Position numbers and translations under genes: made by a program
From: Anaspis maculata
Lineage: Eukaryota > Arthropoda > Insecta > Coleoptera > Scraptiidae
DNA: 64,000 nucleotides
Assembly (NCBI GenBank): GCA_949128115.1
Contig: OX421961.1
Span: 103,896,363-103,960,362 of the forward strand
Direction: 5' to 3'
Shown here: one piece after another, positions 11,310-22,516 of the stretch
Layout of the letters: every line of letters starts with the position of its first letter
Position numbering within the stretch: position 1 is the stretch's first letter
Notes under the pieces: generated by a model
Databases searched by the model: none
What the model was told of the DNA's origin: nothing
What the model saw: only the letters and a program-made list of their open reading frames with translations

Positions 11310-11880
11310 ATGGTGGGAAGCTGAAAATGAAATATTCACTGTGATCTGTCAGATGGAAATGTCACTGCCAAAGTGACAGGAGACTTACATGTAACGATTT
11401 TGACATTTGACAGATCTTTTCAAAGCTCTTCAAGAACTCTATTCAAAACATGCAGAGATTATGACAAATCTGTGATCTATCAAAAGCTATAAACCGTCAA
11501 TGCCGAGACTTTGATGTTCATCAATAGCTCGAGAAGTACTGAACAGATTTCGATCAAAGTTGGTATGCACGTGGACTACGTGGAGCTTACGGTAGAAAAG
11601 GGAAAGTAGTAAGATTTTCAGCGTGATCTATTAGCGGGAAATGTCACTTTCAAAGAGTGACAGGGAATTTTGACCAAATGATTTTGATTTTTGATAGCTC
11701 ATTTTCAAGCCGTCGGGTAACTCTATTCAAAACATATAAAAGTTATGACATATCTGTCATCTGTCAAAAGCTATAAGCTGTCAAAGTCAAAACCTGGACG
11801 TCCAAATACCTAACTCAAGAAGTACTTACCGAACAAATTTCATTCAGTCACTTATTGCTTAGTATAGGTACTTCCAAACT
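11310..11880 (+). repeat. Two direct copies of a TGACAG-rich repeat (about 282-bp period)
   Basis: AAATGTCACTGCCAAAGTGACAG-like sequence at about 11357 recurs at about 11639. It is accompanied each time by CTCTATTCAAAACAT, ATGACA(A/T)ATCTGT, ATCTGTCAAAAGCTATAA and CTCAAGAAGTACT. A third, more diverged copy is at 7340-7640. Small GTCACT..AGTGAC hairpins are embedded. Non-coding. Just upstream, 11236-11290 (GCATGACGTCAC...AGACAACGG) matches 57583-57640. Confidence 0.6.
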
Positions 11881-11899
11881 AATGAATTTTGTTATTATA

Positions 11900-12760
11900 C
11901 TTAAAGGCGATTGACCTTATTGGGAAAAATGACCGTTTCGTAGAGAAAGTTTTGGAGAACTATTTGTCAGAGGAGGTGTGAGTTGCCGCAGGCAACGTTG
12001 GCTGTTACGTCGATTCGTGGCATGTCAAAACTGTCACTTTGCTGTCTTGTGCAGTCCACTACACGCAAACTTTTGTTCCTGTGAACCCTTGGGACCCCGT
12101 AGGCTTTTTATTGGGCCCCATGTTGATGACCAGCGTCGTCGCAGACCTTTCTCTAAATCATCCATAGCTTCCGCCCAAGGAAAAGCAACAGACTCTGTCA
12201 CATCCGCACGGAGGGAAGGGAAACACACAAGCCCGTCAACCAGCCTGCTAGCCAAGAAAAAATCATCTCGGGCTGGCCGTGCAGAGTCAACCACCACCTA
12301 CCTTTTTTCCTCGCTTTTTTCTAAAGATTTTCTGCTTGGACTTCAGCTGGAGATTCGCATTTTTCATTCTCATAAGCTCGCCGTAGCTACCTTTGTGTTC
12401 GGGACGTAAACGTTGTCTTTTTTTCACCGCAATGTAGTGCATTGCTGGGGGCGTAGTCTTTCAGCTGCGCACCTCTGGAGCTAGATCTACTACAAGCCTG
12501 CTAAATACGATACGATAACATGAAATGAGAGACTCAAATGTGAACCCCTTTTCACATTATTCCTACTTGTCAAATGTCCACGTCAATAGAGTGGGTATTG
12601 CAGGTATCCACTAGTGCCCACCTTGGCTACTAGACGTCGGAGTATGTGTTCCTCTCAAAAAATTCCTCTACGATCAAGTACCGAGCTCTACACCAGGTGG
12701 CGTTTTTTGAATGTAAATTGCCTATTACGTATATAACTGAAACAATAGTGTATGTACAAA
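11900..12760. other. GC-richer stretch, open on both strands, no gene assigned
   Basis: Between about 11978 and 12409 both strands have long open frames (143 codons on plus, 87 on minus), which usually reflects composition rather than two genes. A minus-strand ATG near 12124 in an ATGGGGCCCAAT context opens only a short frame. I do not recognise either product. It could be an old retroelement 5' region or a host exon. Confidence 0.25.
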
Positions 12761-12792
12761 AATAATGTTGCCGTATCAAGGCAATTTTACAG

Positions 12793-12989
12793 ATAATTTT
12801 AATTATCTTCAAAGACGTTGCAGGAAGGATGGCTATACGATGAGAATTCCCGCGGCAGATATGACGACGATTTTTTCTGAACAAGTAGGACATCTTTCAT
12901 GTGCGCAGAGAAGCCCCAGAATATTATCCCGTAAAAAAATATGCGACTTCACCAACCCGTTGTACAAGAAGCATGAGAACAATGTATGA
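12793..12989 (+). CDS. Candidate terminal exon ending in an NPxY-type tail
   Basis: A pyrimidine-containing acceptor (GGCAATTTTACAG) ends at 12792. From there one frame stays open for 64 codons to TGA at 12987-12989, and AATAAA follows near 13149. The peptide is rich in Arg/Lys and ends DFTNPLYKKHENNV. NPLY fits the NPxY endocytosis signal known from cytoplasmic tails of LDL-receptor-family proteins, so a receptor tail is one reading. That is inference from a four-residue motif. The opposite strand is also partly open. I found no upstream partner exon. Confidence 0.3.
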
Positions 12990-13089
12990 AACCACATCCC
13001 AGCGAGATCTGACCAAGTAGCAGAGTGAACAAACCTTATTACATTAGACTGCAATACCTATAAGACTCCCATTTCAATTTGTTACCGGT

Positions 13090-13700
13090 GGTTAGTCCAA
13101 AAAACTTGATGAAATCCGAGTCTTTATTAAAACAATATGAAATTTTTGAAATAAATCGTAACTCGTCGAAATATTTTTGGGTAAAAAGCGGGTGTGCAGA
13201 ACTGCAGAGTCTTTGACACGTTGATAGTGGAGACTATTTTTTGTACAACTCCTGTGTTGCCCGATTACACATGTCAATCAGTGGATCCAGATCAGAATGC
13301 GCCATCAGAGCATTGGTGTTGTCTGTGTAAAGAAGCAAGCGTTTCGGGGTAGCACGTGACTCGAAATAAAAGTTATGAAGAACAGAGGGCCCAGAATTGA
13401 GCCCTGTGGTACTCCTACCTCGACTCCTACCGTCACACATCTCTACTTGATGCGATTTAGCATCTCCAACTATACAAGTCTGTGTTCTGTTTTTGAGGTA
13501 AGAGGCAACCCAATCGTTAGCGACCCCCCTCACATTAACACTGTAGAGCTTTCGAAGCATCAGTAACTCATGATCAACCGTATCGAATGCACGACTTGAA
13601 TCGTAAAATGGTATGGAGGTGGATGTCAAAGAAGAACGTGACACCCGGACTCGGAGCGACATTTTACAAAAATCCTGATGGGAGCTAAATATATAGGCAC
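13090..13700 (-). pseudogene. LINE reverse transcriptase fragment 3, frameshifted
   Basis: Minus-strand pieces in RT order: a motif A block DSSRAFDTVDHELL, then NDWVASYLKNRTQTCIVGD. Motif B GVPQGSILGPLFFITF is in a different frame (about 13380-13430), showing frameshifts on either side. Motif C reads LYTDNTNAL, with both catalytic aspartates of YADD damaged, and a KFFGL-like thumb entry follows near 13110. It is a different copy from the LINEs at 2301-3655 and 4030-7195. No 3' tail is recognisable. Confidence 0.8.
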
Positions 13701-13876
13701 TGTTACAACCTACCCGTGTTGATGCTATCTCCGGTCTCCTCTAAGGCTGGGCCGTCAGAGACGAAAATAGCAAAACATTGAAGCCAACAAATGCTCTGTA
13801 TAATACCTATTGTAGGTATATGTGCAGCAGAAGAGTAAGTCAACCCTTCCAGAGATTTTGGGTGATTCTACTGTGT

Positions 13877-14215
13877 AGTCACGTCAAAGGAAAAACGGCG
13901 AAACGGGAAGGACACTGAAAAAAGGGTGTTAATAACCTAGCTGTGGATGCGTCGCGTCCATAAAATGGTAAGTGGTGTAGAAATCATTAGGCGGCGTCGC
14001 TGTCAGAGTACTGAGACAGCGCTAAGGAGGTACTGCCAGTGACTACACGGATACCCGCCCACCGCCAAACAGTAAATCGAGGAAAAGTAGTATCGTACCA
14101 TACTTTGGCGTGTACTAACCGAGCGGTGACGTCAAGGGAAAAAGGGTGAAACGGAGAAAGTCACCGCAAGGGCGCTAATGAACTAGTACTCGATGCGCCC
14201 ATAAACACCCAATAA
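13877..14215 (+). repeat. Tandem direct repeat, period about 248 bp
   Basis: GTCACGTCAAAGGAAAAACG with GAAACGGGAAG..CACTG at 13877 recurs as GTGACGTCAAGGGAAAAAGG with GAAACGGAGAA..CACCG at 14125. Each copy is followed by GGGTGTTAATAACCTAG or GGCGCTAATGAACTAG and then GATGCG..CCATAAA. Only one and a half units are present. Non-coding. Confidence 0.55.
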
Positions 14216-14602
14216 AAAAAAACATCGTACCATCAACACAAGACCACATAAAATGCATTCAGTGCACTGGATGGCTCATAAAACGCTGAACATCATACTC
14301 ATCACTCCCATCAGGCTTCGGTAGCTACTTCGAGTGTGATGCAATGAAGAAATTTGAAATTTTGTTTGTTATTCACTTTTTTCGGGGGTCAGATATCAGA
14401 TAAAGCGCATGGTTTCACATTTGAATGTTTTGATCTAAGACGTTTCATTTCTTTGATTTCCAAGTATTACTTTTGTGAAAGAGAAACACTTATGAAGAAA
14501 GGTAATGTGTTAACATTGATTTGTAAATCTTTCAATTTGATTGTTTTCTGCGGATCTCTTATTCTACATATATTAGCTTTGCGCGCAGGCTTCCCCTACT
14601 TA

Positions 14603-16770
14603 TAGTCCGGACGTTAGGGGGAGGTACTCTGCATTTTGGGGTTAAAGCATGCCACTTGGCATAGTTGTTGTATGAACCATATTCTTCCGATTCAGAAGTG
14701 TAGACATCGGCGGCAGCCGTGCAGTCTCTCTCCACAGGGTAAACAAGAAAAAAGAAGGACAAAAAGTTGTAATTCATGAACCATGGGAGACAGGGGCGTT
14801 TATATCGGCATATACGGTCTACCGTTTATGCTGATGAAGTTCCATCAAATCATTTTTCAATGTTATGAAGAGTTTCGGAAATATCTTGAGCACACTGTTT
14901 TTTGTCGTAAAAATTTAATTTTCGAATAAATTCGTAAATAATCAAAATATCGGAGTGAAACATGGTACCTAGGCATTCAGTCGTATACGGAATTGAAATT
15001 GATCGGTAGCCAGCGCCTAGGCCTACCATTTCCAGAAAAAAGACATTCAACTTTTTCTTTTTTCCAGAAGCCATCTTTCTTTTACCATTGATAAGAATAG
15101 TGAAGAAATTGAATGGTAATTATAGAGAAGGAAAGGTACAATCATTCTACTGCAAAAAAGCGGTCTTAACATCAAGTATTGCCTCTTGGTCAAGAAATCA
15201 TCGCCATTCGAGCTATTTTTAGTTTTACAAACTTTCAGGGCTCATGATGACCAGTGTGGTTCTTGAAAAGATTATTTTCATTCTGCATTACATTGCCTTA
15301 CATTTTGTCAAGTCAGTTACCAAAATTCATCGTCCTCAGTGATAAGGTTTCACCCTGCCAGTTGATCAAACTCAATATGCGCCATTTTTCGGAGAAAAAT
15401 GCAAAAATGAAAAGTTTTTTGCGATCATCAAATGCTCCTTGAGGAAGATCTATTGCCGCAAGAGGCACGAATTGACATGCACGTGATTCAGAGAGATTCG
15501 GTGTTAACTATAGTACTACGCGGAATAGATGAGGTTTGTCCAAACGTCCTAGAAAGAAGGAGGAAGACGTTGCAGCTTAAATGTAAGTGTGAGTATCATA
15601 GCTACATCTGGACAACACCAGAAAGTACCCTGCATTTTATGGTTAGAGCTTGCCACTCCACAAAGTTGTTGATTGGGCCATACTTTTTTGACTGAAAAGT
15701 GTCGGCATCGGGCGATGTCCAGCGATGTTTTTCCCTAGAATCTCCTAGATTCGGCTAGATACTTATATACTTAGATACTTATATTTACGCTGCAACGTCT
15801 TCCTCCTTCTTTCTAGGACAATTGGACAAACCTCACCTATTTCGCGTAGCACTATAGTCAACAACGAATCCTTCTAAATCACTTGCGTGTCAATTCGTGC
15901 CTCTTGCGGCAATAGATCTTCCTCAAGGAGCAATTGATGATCGCAAAAAACTTTTCATTTTTGCATTTTTCCCCCAAAAATGGCGAATATTGAGTTTGAT
16001 CAACTGGCAGGGTGAAACCTTATCACTGAGGACGATGAATTTTGGTAACTGACTTGACAAAATGTAAGGCAATGTAATGCAAAATGAAAATAATCTTTTC
16101 AAGAACCACACTGGTCATCATGAGCCCTGAAAGTTTGTAAAACTAAAAATAGCTCGAATGGCAATGATTTCTTGACCAAGAGGCAATACTTGATGTTAAG
16201 ACCGCTTTTTTGCAGTAGAATGATTGTACCTTTTTTTCTCTATAATTACTATCCAATTTCTTCACTATTCTTATCAATGGTGAAAGAAAAATGGCTTGAA
16301 AAAAGAAAAAGTTGAATGTCTTTTTTACTGGAAATAGTAGGCCTAGGCGCTGGCTACCGATCAATTCCAATTCCGTATACCACTGAATGCCTAGGTACAA
16401 TTCTTCACTCCGATATTTTGATTATTTACGAATTTATTTGAAAATTAAATTTTTACGAAAAAAAACGGTGTGCTCAAGATATTTCCGAAACTCTTCATAA
16501 AATTGAAAAATGATTTGATCGAACTCCATCCGCATAAACAGAAGACCGTGTGTGCCGATTTACACGCCTCTGCCTTTTATGGTTCATGAGTTACAACTTT
16601 TTGTCCTTCTTTTTTTTTATTCACCCTGTAGAGAGAGACTGCACGGCTGCCGCCGATGTCTACACTTCTGAATCGGAAGAATATGGTTCATACAATAGCT
16701 ATGCCAAGTGGCATTCCTTAACCCCAAAATGCAGGGTTTATCTATATTTCAGCGCCTAACGGCCGGACTA
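14603..16770. mobile_element. Foldback (palindromic) DNA element, family TAG-TCCGG, copy B
   Basis: A 2168-bp near-palindrome. The left end TAGTCCGGACGTTAGG and right end (complemented) TAGTCCGGCCGTTAGG are flanked by TTA at 14600-14602 and 16771-16773. Arms meet at about 15690, and the same 62-codon open frame appears in both arms (15254-15442 plus, 15923-16111 minus), a mirror artefact. Shared with copy A: termini, TTA duplication, GCCACTTGGCATA..GTTG near the ends, TTTCCAG..GAC..CAACTTTTTCTTTT, and a GCGC..TTTT..GAGAAA(A)ATGCAAAAA block near the centre. No transposase. The centre carries a partial extra copy of the end region near 15620. Confidence 0.85.
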
Positions 16771-17144
16771 TTACCAACTTTTTATATCCCTTTTTGTCGT
16801 GAAGTTTTCACAGAGGTATAACTTATGAAACTTCGTCACATAAACTTTTTCGAGTGCGAGAAATTATTTCACTACAAAATCATTACATCCTAGGTATTAT
16901 CTTCATCTTCCTGCTACAACCCGAGATCTGGCAACTGGCACCTCCGCCATATTTATAGTGAGGTACTGAACTAATTATTTGTTAAGCTCGGTGACCGAGT
17001 TAAATATATGTACGCATGAACCTCGTCTATAGGTTGAATTATTCTTATGCTAATACGTGCTGATACAAACCTTCGTGAACTGAAGGGAGGTTTTGATAAA
17101 GCGTGAAAATCGTGATATTTTTCAAAGCTTTGCGTTCCATTTTC

Positions 17145-17433
17145 TCACCGCATCGTGATAATTAATGGATTCTTTATGGCCACATACAAACACATGTCAT
17201 CCAGCCAACACGTAACATATTCACCACGCCGGTTAGCCCTTCTTTGAATGTATTTATTTACCAGAGGAAACTCTTCCATTGGTTCGACTGCACCACGCCT
17301 ACCACCCACACTAAATGGAAGAAGGCCCTTATAAATAATCTTACCGTATACAACACAAGATGCAACACCTGATGATGAATCTTGGCGCGTCCACCTGAAA
17401 CGCTGAGATTCTCGAATAATTTCATCTTTTGCT
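17145..17433 (-). CDS. Exon-like open frame, 95 codons, no start codon
   Basis: On the minus strand an acceptor-like ATTGCTATTAG ends just before 17433. The frame then stays open to TGA at 17145-17147. The peptide begins AKDEIIRESQRFRWTRQDSS, is of mixed composition and looks like ordinary globular protein. A strong donor, TACG|GTAAGATT, splits it at 17345/17344, so the real exon may be only 17345-17433 (89 nt). The frame stays open for a further 66 codons past that donor, which argues for either intron retention or a processed remnant. Family not recognised. It sits outside the palindromes. Confidence 0.35.
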
Positions 17434-17439
17434 CTAATA

Positions 17440-19080
17440 GCAATCTATTATTTATTTAGATGGGTACTTAGTTTCATGTTAATCAAGCTTAGTTATAGAA
17501 CTCTGAATTTGAATTATTATTATTATGAAAAATTAAATATTTGAATGAGGATCATCACAGAGTCTCTGGCCAGTAATGCTGATACTAATTTTTTGGGTTC
17601 GACGGCTCATCAAAATCACTATGATTGACTCCAATATAAAATCCTAATGGAGAAATTTAGATTTATCACTTTAGGTGGGCACTTTTTCCATCCCACTCAT
17701 CTGGCAAGTAATTAATTTTCTAATATATTCATAATTAAAAAACATGGTTCTTGATGAGATTTATTGGTGCCGCCACCATCATCAAGACTGACGGCGCACC
17801 GATCAGAAAAATTTTAATTTGTACGTGATGGTGGTGTGCGCGGTTTGGGTGGATGATCGATATATCGGTGTGCGGTGCTTGCTATCTGTATTGGTAGAAT
17901 TTCAATCAAAAACAACATAAATCTATCGAACCATCAAAACAGATAAATAAGGTTTTTTTGTGTTAATTCAAATGCGGCCGTCAAAACCAACCGTCCTATG
18001 TTCAATAAAAGAGCAGGCAAACAGACAGGGCTAGCCTGCGGGCTATAATTATAGTAATAACAGATTCACTCGCTATAAAAGCCGATATTACAATTTCCAT
18101 ACTTCTTACCAGAATGCCTTTTATACCTACCTAGGATTTGGGTTTGATTCTCTCCTAGTCCATCACCGCACCAATCTGGTTTTGTACATCTGCAGACACA
18201 ATCCAAGGTTTGGCCCCTCTGGGTGTGTGTGTGTCGGGTTTGGTATAGAAAGTCAAAGTTATTGGTGAAAAAAAGTAACGTACAGTTTGTTATGGTAAAT
18301 TACTTTATTAAAATTCTTTTCACACAAATTGTATTCAAAACTATAGGTAAATTATTGTGAAGGTAAGTATTTTGTCTTATTTCAAAGTTAGGTATATACC
18401 TAATATCCATCATGTTTATCACTAGCAGTTCACATGATTTTAGCTTTTAATTCTATTATTAATAATTCATCAGCTTTATATTTAAGTGAGATTTGATGTA
18501 CTCGTAGGATGTATGTATACTCGTACATCAGTATACCTCAGTATAGCCTGTGTAAACATAATATATTATGATAGTAAGTACATTTTAATTAATATTTATG
18601 AGCATAACCATTGTACACCTAAATTATAAAACTGTAATTCCACTTACGATGAAAATCAAAGTAAAGTAACAGTACGTATTGAATAAGATTTTTCTACATA
18701 CCGAGGCGGAAAATGTTTCATTTTAGCGAAGATTTCCGACGCAGTTATGAACCGAAGCTGGAATGAGGTTTTTCAGCCGAGGTATGTATACTATTTTTAT
18801 TTACAATCATACGTTCAACGTTCAACCAACATGAATATCTGGATTCTGGATTCATTCTGAATTTGTGTGCTCTATTATTAGTGTGTGAACGTGTTCTATC
18901 AGGCACGTAGGCCTCGGTTTTAAGAAAAGTATGATGGAAATATTTGCTCGAACTGTTTTTTGACTTTTGTCTACCCAGTATAATTGCATTTTTTTGGAAT
19001 ATTAGAGGAGAACTGAAGAACATCGGCTGAACGCAGAAGTAATCTTATTAATGGAGTCGGTACCTACACTAAGTATATGA
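17440..19080. other. Intergenic or intronic DNA
   Basis: Mostly AT-rich unique sequence. A GTGTGTGTGTGTC microsatellite lies near 18221. A GATGATGGTGGCGGC-type symmetry occurs near 17770-17840. No mobile element boundary was found. One short exon-like unit is listed separately at 18727-18781. Confidence 0.3.
18727..18781 (+). CDS. Possible 55-nt exon
   Basis: Bounded by GTTTCATTTTAG (acceptor) and CCGAG|GTATGT (donor). Only one of three frames is open, encoding about 17 residues (KISDAVMNRSWNEVFQPR). Both splice signals are good, but 55 nt is too short to exclude chance. No neighbouring exon of compatible phase was identified. Confidence 0.2.
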
Positions 19081-19144
19081 TTTCGGGCACTTTTCAACAA
19101 ATGATCGTTTTGCATTTCTTTTGCATCTTCACATTTTTTGAGAA

Positions 19145-19640
19145 ACACACCTCTTCACCCCCCTTTTTTTGGTTTTTGTTCCAACTAACCACATCATCAA
19201 CTTCAAAGGACTCCACATGATCATACTTGAAGCTCAAGAATTCAATAAGTATCAAATTGAATTATTTATTGAGTATTTTCGGGTCACATTTTGACGCCCC
19301 CCCCCCCTCTAAAATACCCTTTATCGACTCAAATACTGCTCAAGAAGTAGACGTCTTGACCTCTATGAAAATTATAACTTGCCCCCGGCGAGCCAGTTTT
19401 ACTCATTACATTTTATTTAACAATGCAAAATATTGTTTGGAATTGCAACTGGCACCTCAAATTTGAACAAAAAGAGAGTATGCATGGTAGTTTACAAAAA
19501 ACCCCTCCCCTTCGCCCGTCACTCGGTTTTTTCTTCAAAACAACCATTGTCAACTTCAGAACACCCGAGGTGATCACATTCACATTTTAAACTAAAAAAT
19601 TGGATCAGTGCCGAACGATTGAAGTTGTGCTTTAAAAGTC
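19145..19640 (+). repeat. Degenerate direct repeat (period about 345 bp)
   Basis: CCCCCC..TTTTTT..GGTTTTT then CAACTAACCACATCATCAAC at about 19157 corresponds to CCCCTCCCC..CGGTTTTTTC then CAACCATTGTCAACTTCAGA at about 19500, each followed by a GGTGATCA- or CATGATCA-type string. A third, partial unit begins the 19648 arm. Non-coding. Confidence 0.4.
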
Positions 19641-19647
19641 GATTTTT

Positions 19648-21255
19648 CCTCCAGGGGCGTGGATAATGGGGGTACCTCCGCTTTTTTCCCATATTTTTCA
19701 CGCCCTTGAGTGATTTTGTAGATTGTTCATATTTTCAACATCGACGTTCAATTCGAAAGAAAAAGTTACTCTTGCAAAATTTTGATTAAAAGCTTTGTTT
19801 TTGAGATATTTGGGTTTAAAACTTCGGGAAACACCTCAAAATATTCACTTTCAAAATGTTTTTTTAGGCGACCAACACACAAAAGCTTTCTTTACGTCCT
19901 TTTTGACGTCCCAAAAGTGTCTTTTTTTTGTACGCTAATGTCAATATTTCCCTTTTCGGCCGCTAAACCTCAGTTGTTTTACTTTGTTGGGACGCTAATG
20001 TCATTCTGCTTTTTTCACGTTACATGATTATAGACCGATTTAGCTGTTGAATATTCACATCACGAAGTAGTCGGCGGTATACCTGAATAATAAAGAGCAA
20101 TTAATCATTCAATGACCCAAAATCAGAAGTAATAATTACATAAATTTGAAAATACAGTTATTTTCTCCGTAAGGTTGGTGCCACTGCAGTGATTTCCGAG
20201 AGTTGCAAGGTTGCTACGCTACTCATCATTGGTCAATTCATGTGAATGCTGTCAAAGTCAATTTCATTATTTTGTTTTGGTGGTTATGGGTTATGCTATG
20301 CTTATTGTCGTGAAGATTGGCCCAACTAGGTCCGAAACTCGCGTGTCTGTTGAATTTCGATGTATACCGCAGCCCTCACCATGGAATAAATAGACCACCA
20401 ACGTTGATGACTTGCACGATTGTGATTTTCCCGAAAGGTAGGCCAGAGAAACAGACCCTGTCCAAATTTTTGCCTTGTTTAACAGGCACCACCACCACCT
20501 CATCACAAAATGTTCATACTGCTCCAGGTAAGTACCTATACAGCTACTTGTAATTTCAGCGGAAGCAAATTCAAAGCTGCCGCATTTGAGCTTCAGCCTA
20601 TGTGGTGCCAGCGGGGTTTGAGAAAAATCGCTTTCACTATACCTCGTTCATCATTGACTTGTCTAAACTACCTACTGTCATAATAATACACCTACAAATT
20701 TTGTTTTCTAATGTCACAGGTCACAGAAAAGCACTCGTGCGATTGCGAGTAAGAAATCAAACAATTCAAACATCAGTATTTTGCTCAATTTTTTGTGATA
20801 GTCGCCTAAAAAATGTCGTATGCACCTCGGCCAAAAGGATCTTCTTTGGCCTCACCTGTTTTGCAGCCTCGGCTACAAAATTTCAGATTCGGCCAAAAAC
20901 CATTACCTTTATGGCCTTGATACACAAAGTACTATTCCTGAAAACTTCTTGTTTCTTAGAGAAACTGGTGGTTTATCAACTTAAAACACAAAGAAAACCT
21001 ATTTCAATAAAGGAGTCTTGAGTTAGCTTGGATTTTAATTTTTGAGCCTTTGAAAGTGGTGTTTTGGGGATGTTTTCCGAAGTTTCAACCTCAAATATAT
21101 CTCGAGAACGAAGCCTCTAATCAAAATTTTGCAACAGTAACTTTTTCCACCAAATTGAACGTAGAATTGAAAAATGTCAACAATTTACAAAATCACCCGA
21201 GGGGTCAATTATAGGGAAAAAAGCGGGGGCACCCCTTCACGGCCCTGATTTCTGA
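19648..21255. repeat. Large inverted repeat D (arms about 210 bp, spacer about 1.2 kb)
   Basis: The left arm 19648-19860 pairs with 21038-21255. Shared pieces include CGCTTTTTTCCC, GGGTGATTTTGTA-like, AAAAAGTTACT.TTGCAAAA, TTTTGATTA, GAGATAT and AAACTTCGG. Identity is roughly three quarters, so this is an old copy. The spacer holds a possible small exon (20486-20527) and unassigned sequence. Ends and duplication are not clear. Confidence 0.6.
20486..20527 (+). CDS. Possible 42-nt microexon
   Basis: Acceptor TTGCCTTGTTTAACAG and donor CTCCAG|GTAAGT, both close to consensus, enclose exactly 42 nt (a multiple of three) with all three frames open. In frame 1 it reads APPPPHHKMFILLQ. An upstream AAAG|GTAGGC near 20440 could be a preceding donor. 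It lies in the spacer of inverted repeat D. The only evidence is the splice-site pair. Confidence 0.2.
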
Positions 21256-22002
21256 TTTTGAATTTTTGATAGAACGGGTTTATAATGTTAGATTTCGACT
21301 TATTTGAGTAAGTTTTGGTTCAAATTTGAACAAAATCGGTTGGGTTCCGTTCCGAAGTTATGACGAAAAATCGATTTTGAAAGTTCAACTTGAAATGCCT
21401 ATATATCTGTTATTATTTGTTTCTGACATATTATATTATTTCGGGGAAGTCTACTTCTATAACTTCATCCCATCACCTGAATGGGCTGAAGGCATGAAAA
21501 TCGCTGAGAAGATCGCCAAGAGATCGCTTAATTTGACGCTTAACAAGACAAAAGAAACTGTTCAGTGAAAATTAATCAGAATTGCATGGACGATCTTTCT
21601 CTAATGACCTAAGAAATCACCCAGAGACCTCGTAGTTTCCTTATTTTTTCACTAAAAAACGAAACTTTTTTGTTTAAACAGCTACTAAAACCAAACCGAA
21701 CCGCTGAACTTATGGCTATGAATCTTGGTAAACAACCTGAAAAACTATCAAGGGTCATAATCGCGGTTTCAATTACTTGCAATGACTCGATGGTTAACAG
21801 TAGGTCCCCTAGTTCTGAGGAACCCGATAAAATCAGTGCGTCATCTTTCTTTCAGCAAAGATGGTTGATTGTTCATCCAAGGTGATCTTTTACATGACGG
21901 AGTGATGGCGTGGTAATGACTATCGGTCACTTTTTCGGTCATCAGCTTGATGATCACAAACCAAGATGGCGGCTCCACAAAAAAAATTGACTGTCTTATT
22001 TA
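21256..22002. other. Unassigned stretch with one exon-like frame
   Basis: A plus frame ending at 21568 (TGA) contains a plausible coding patch (FIPSPEWAEGMKIAEKIAKR) after AT-rich sequence. No family is recognised and no clear acceptor is seen. Sequence at 21960-22002 (AAGATGGCGGCTCC..GACTGTCTTATT) resembles the right arm of foldback element A near 6097, so a piece of that family may abut the next transposon. Confidence 0.25.
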
Positions 22003-22516
22003 AAGGAGACCACAACACAAAATACAAGTTGGTCTCAGATGGAAGAGTTGAAAAAACTAGAACGATTGCATAGGGTCTTGTAAATTTACTTATCTCATGG
22101 CGGGCGCTGCGGTTATAATTGAGAACGACAATGACGTCATCAGAGGGGCAAATTTTCACGGGCTACCTATACCTACTCACAAGCATACCTGATGTACCTG
22201 ATTCCGTTGCCGATGAGACGACGACGGTTTCAAGCCTGCCATAATTATTATTACTGATTGTTTGAAGACAATGACGTTTGTGTCAAAACTACAATAGCAA
22301 TAACAAGACCATGGGAACGTGATAGGCGAAAATTGGAGGTGGAAACCTAGGTGGAAACATCTTCCCAAGTGACGTCACGATTATATTCTCAAAACGTTTT
22401 ATCGGCTGATTGGACTCTTCTAGAAAAGTTAGATTTGTTCCGAATACTCTTAAACTACCTTCCCCATGAGTTAGTCAAATAAAATATAGACTCGATTTTT
22501 GTGTTGTGGTCTCCTT
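22003..22516. mobile_element. 514-bp terminal-inverted-repeat element E
   Basis: AAGGAGACCACAACACAAAA at 22003 is mirrored by its complement ending at 22516, a 20-bp terminal inverted repeat. Two TGACGTCA boxes (22132 and 22370) sit in the subterminal regions in mirrored positions. No open frame. A convincing duplication is not visible. It is inserted at the junction between foldback-like sequence on the left and the 22517-25390 palindrome on the right. Confidence 0.7.

Noticed and set aside
15254..16111. Two identical 62-codon frames on opposite strands as a duplicated gene pair
   Set aside because: They are the two arms of palindrome B. Mirror symmetry alone makes the same frame appear twice, and there is no start context or domain.
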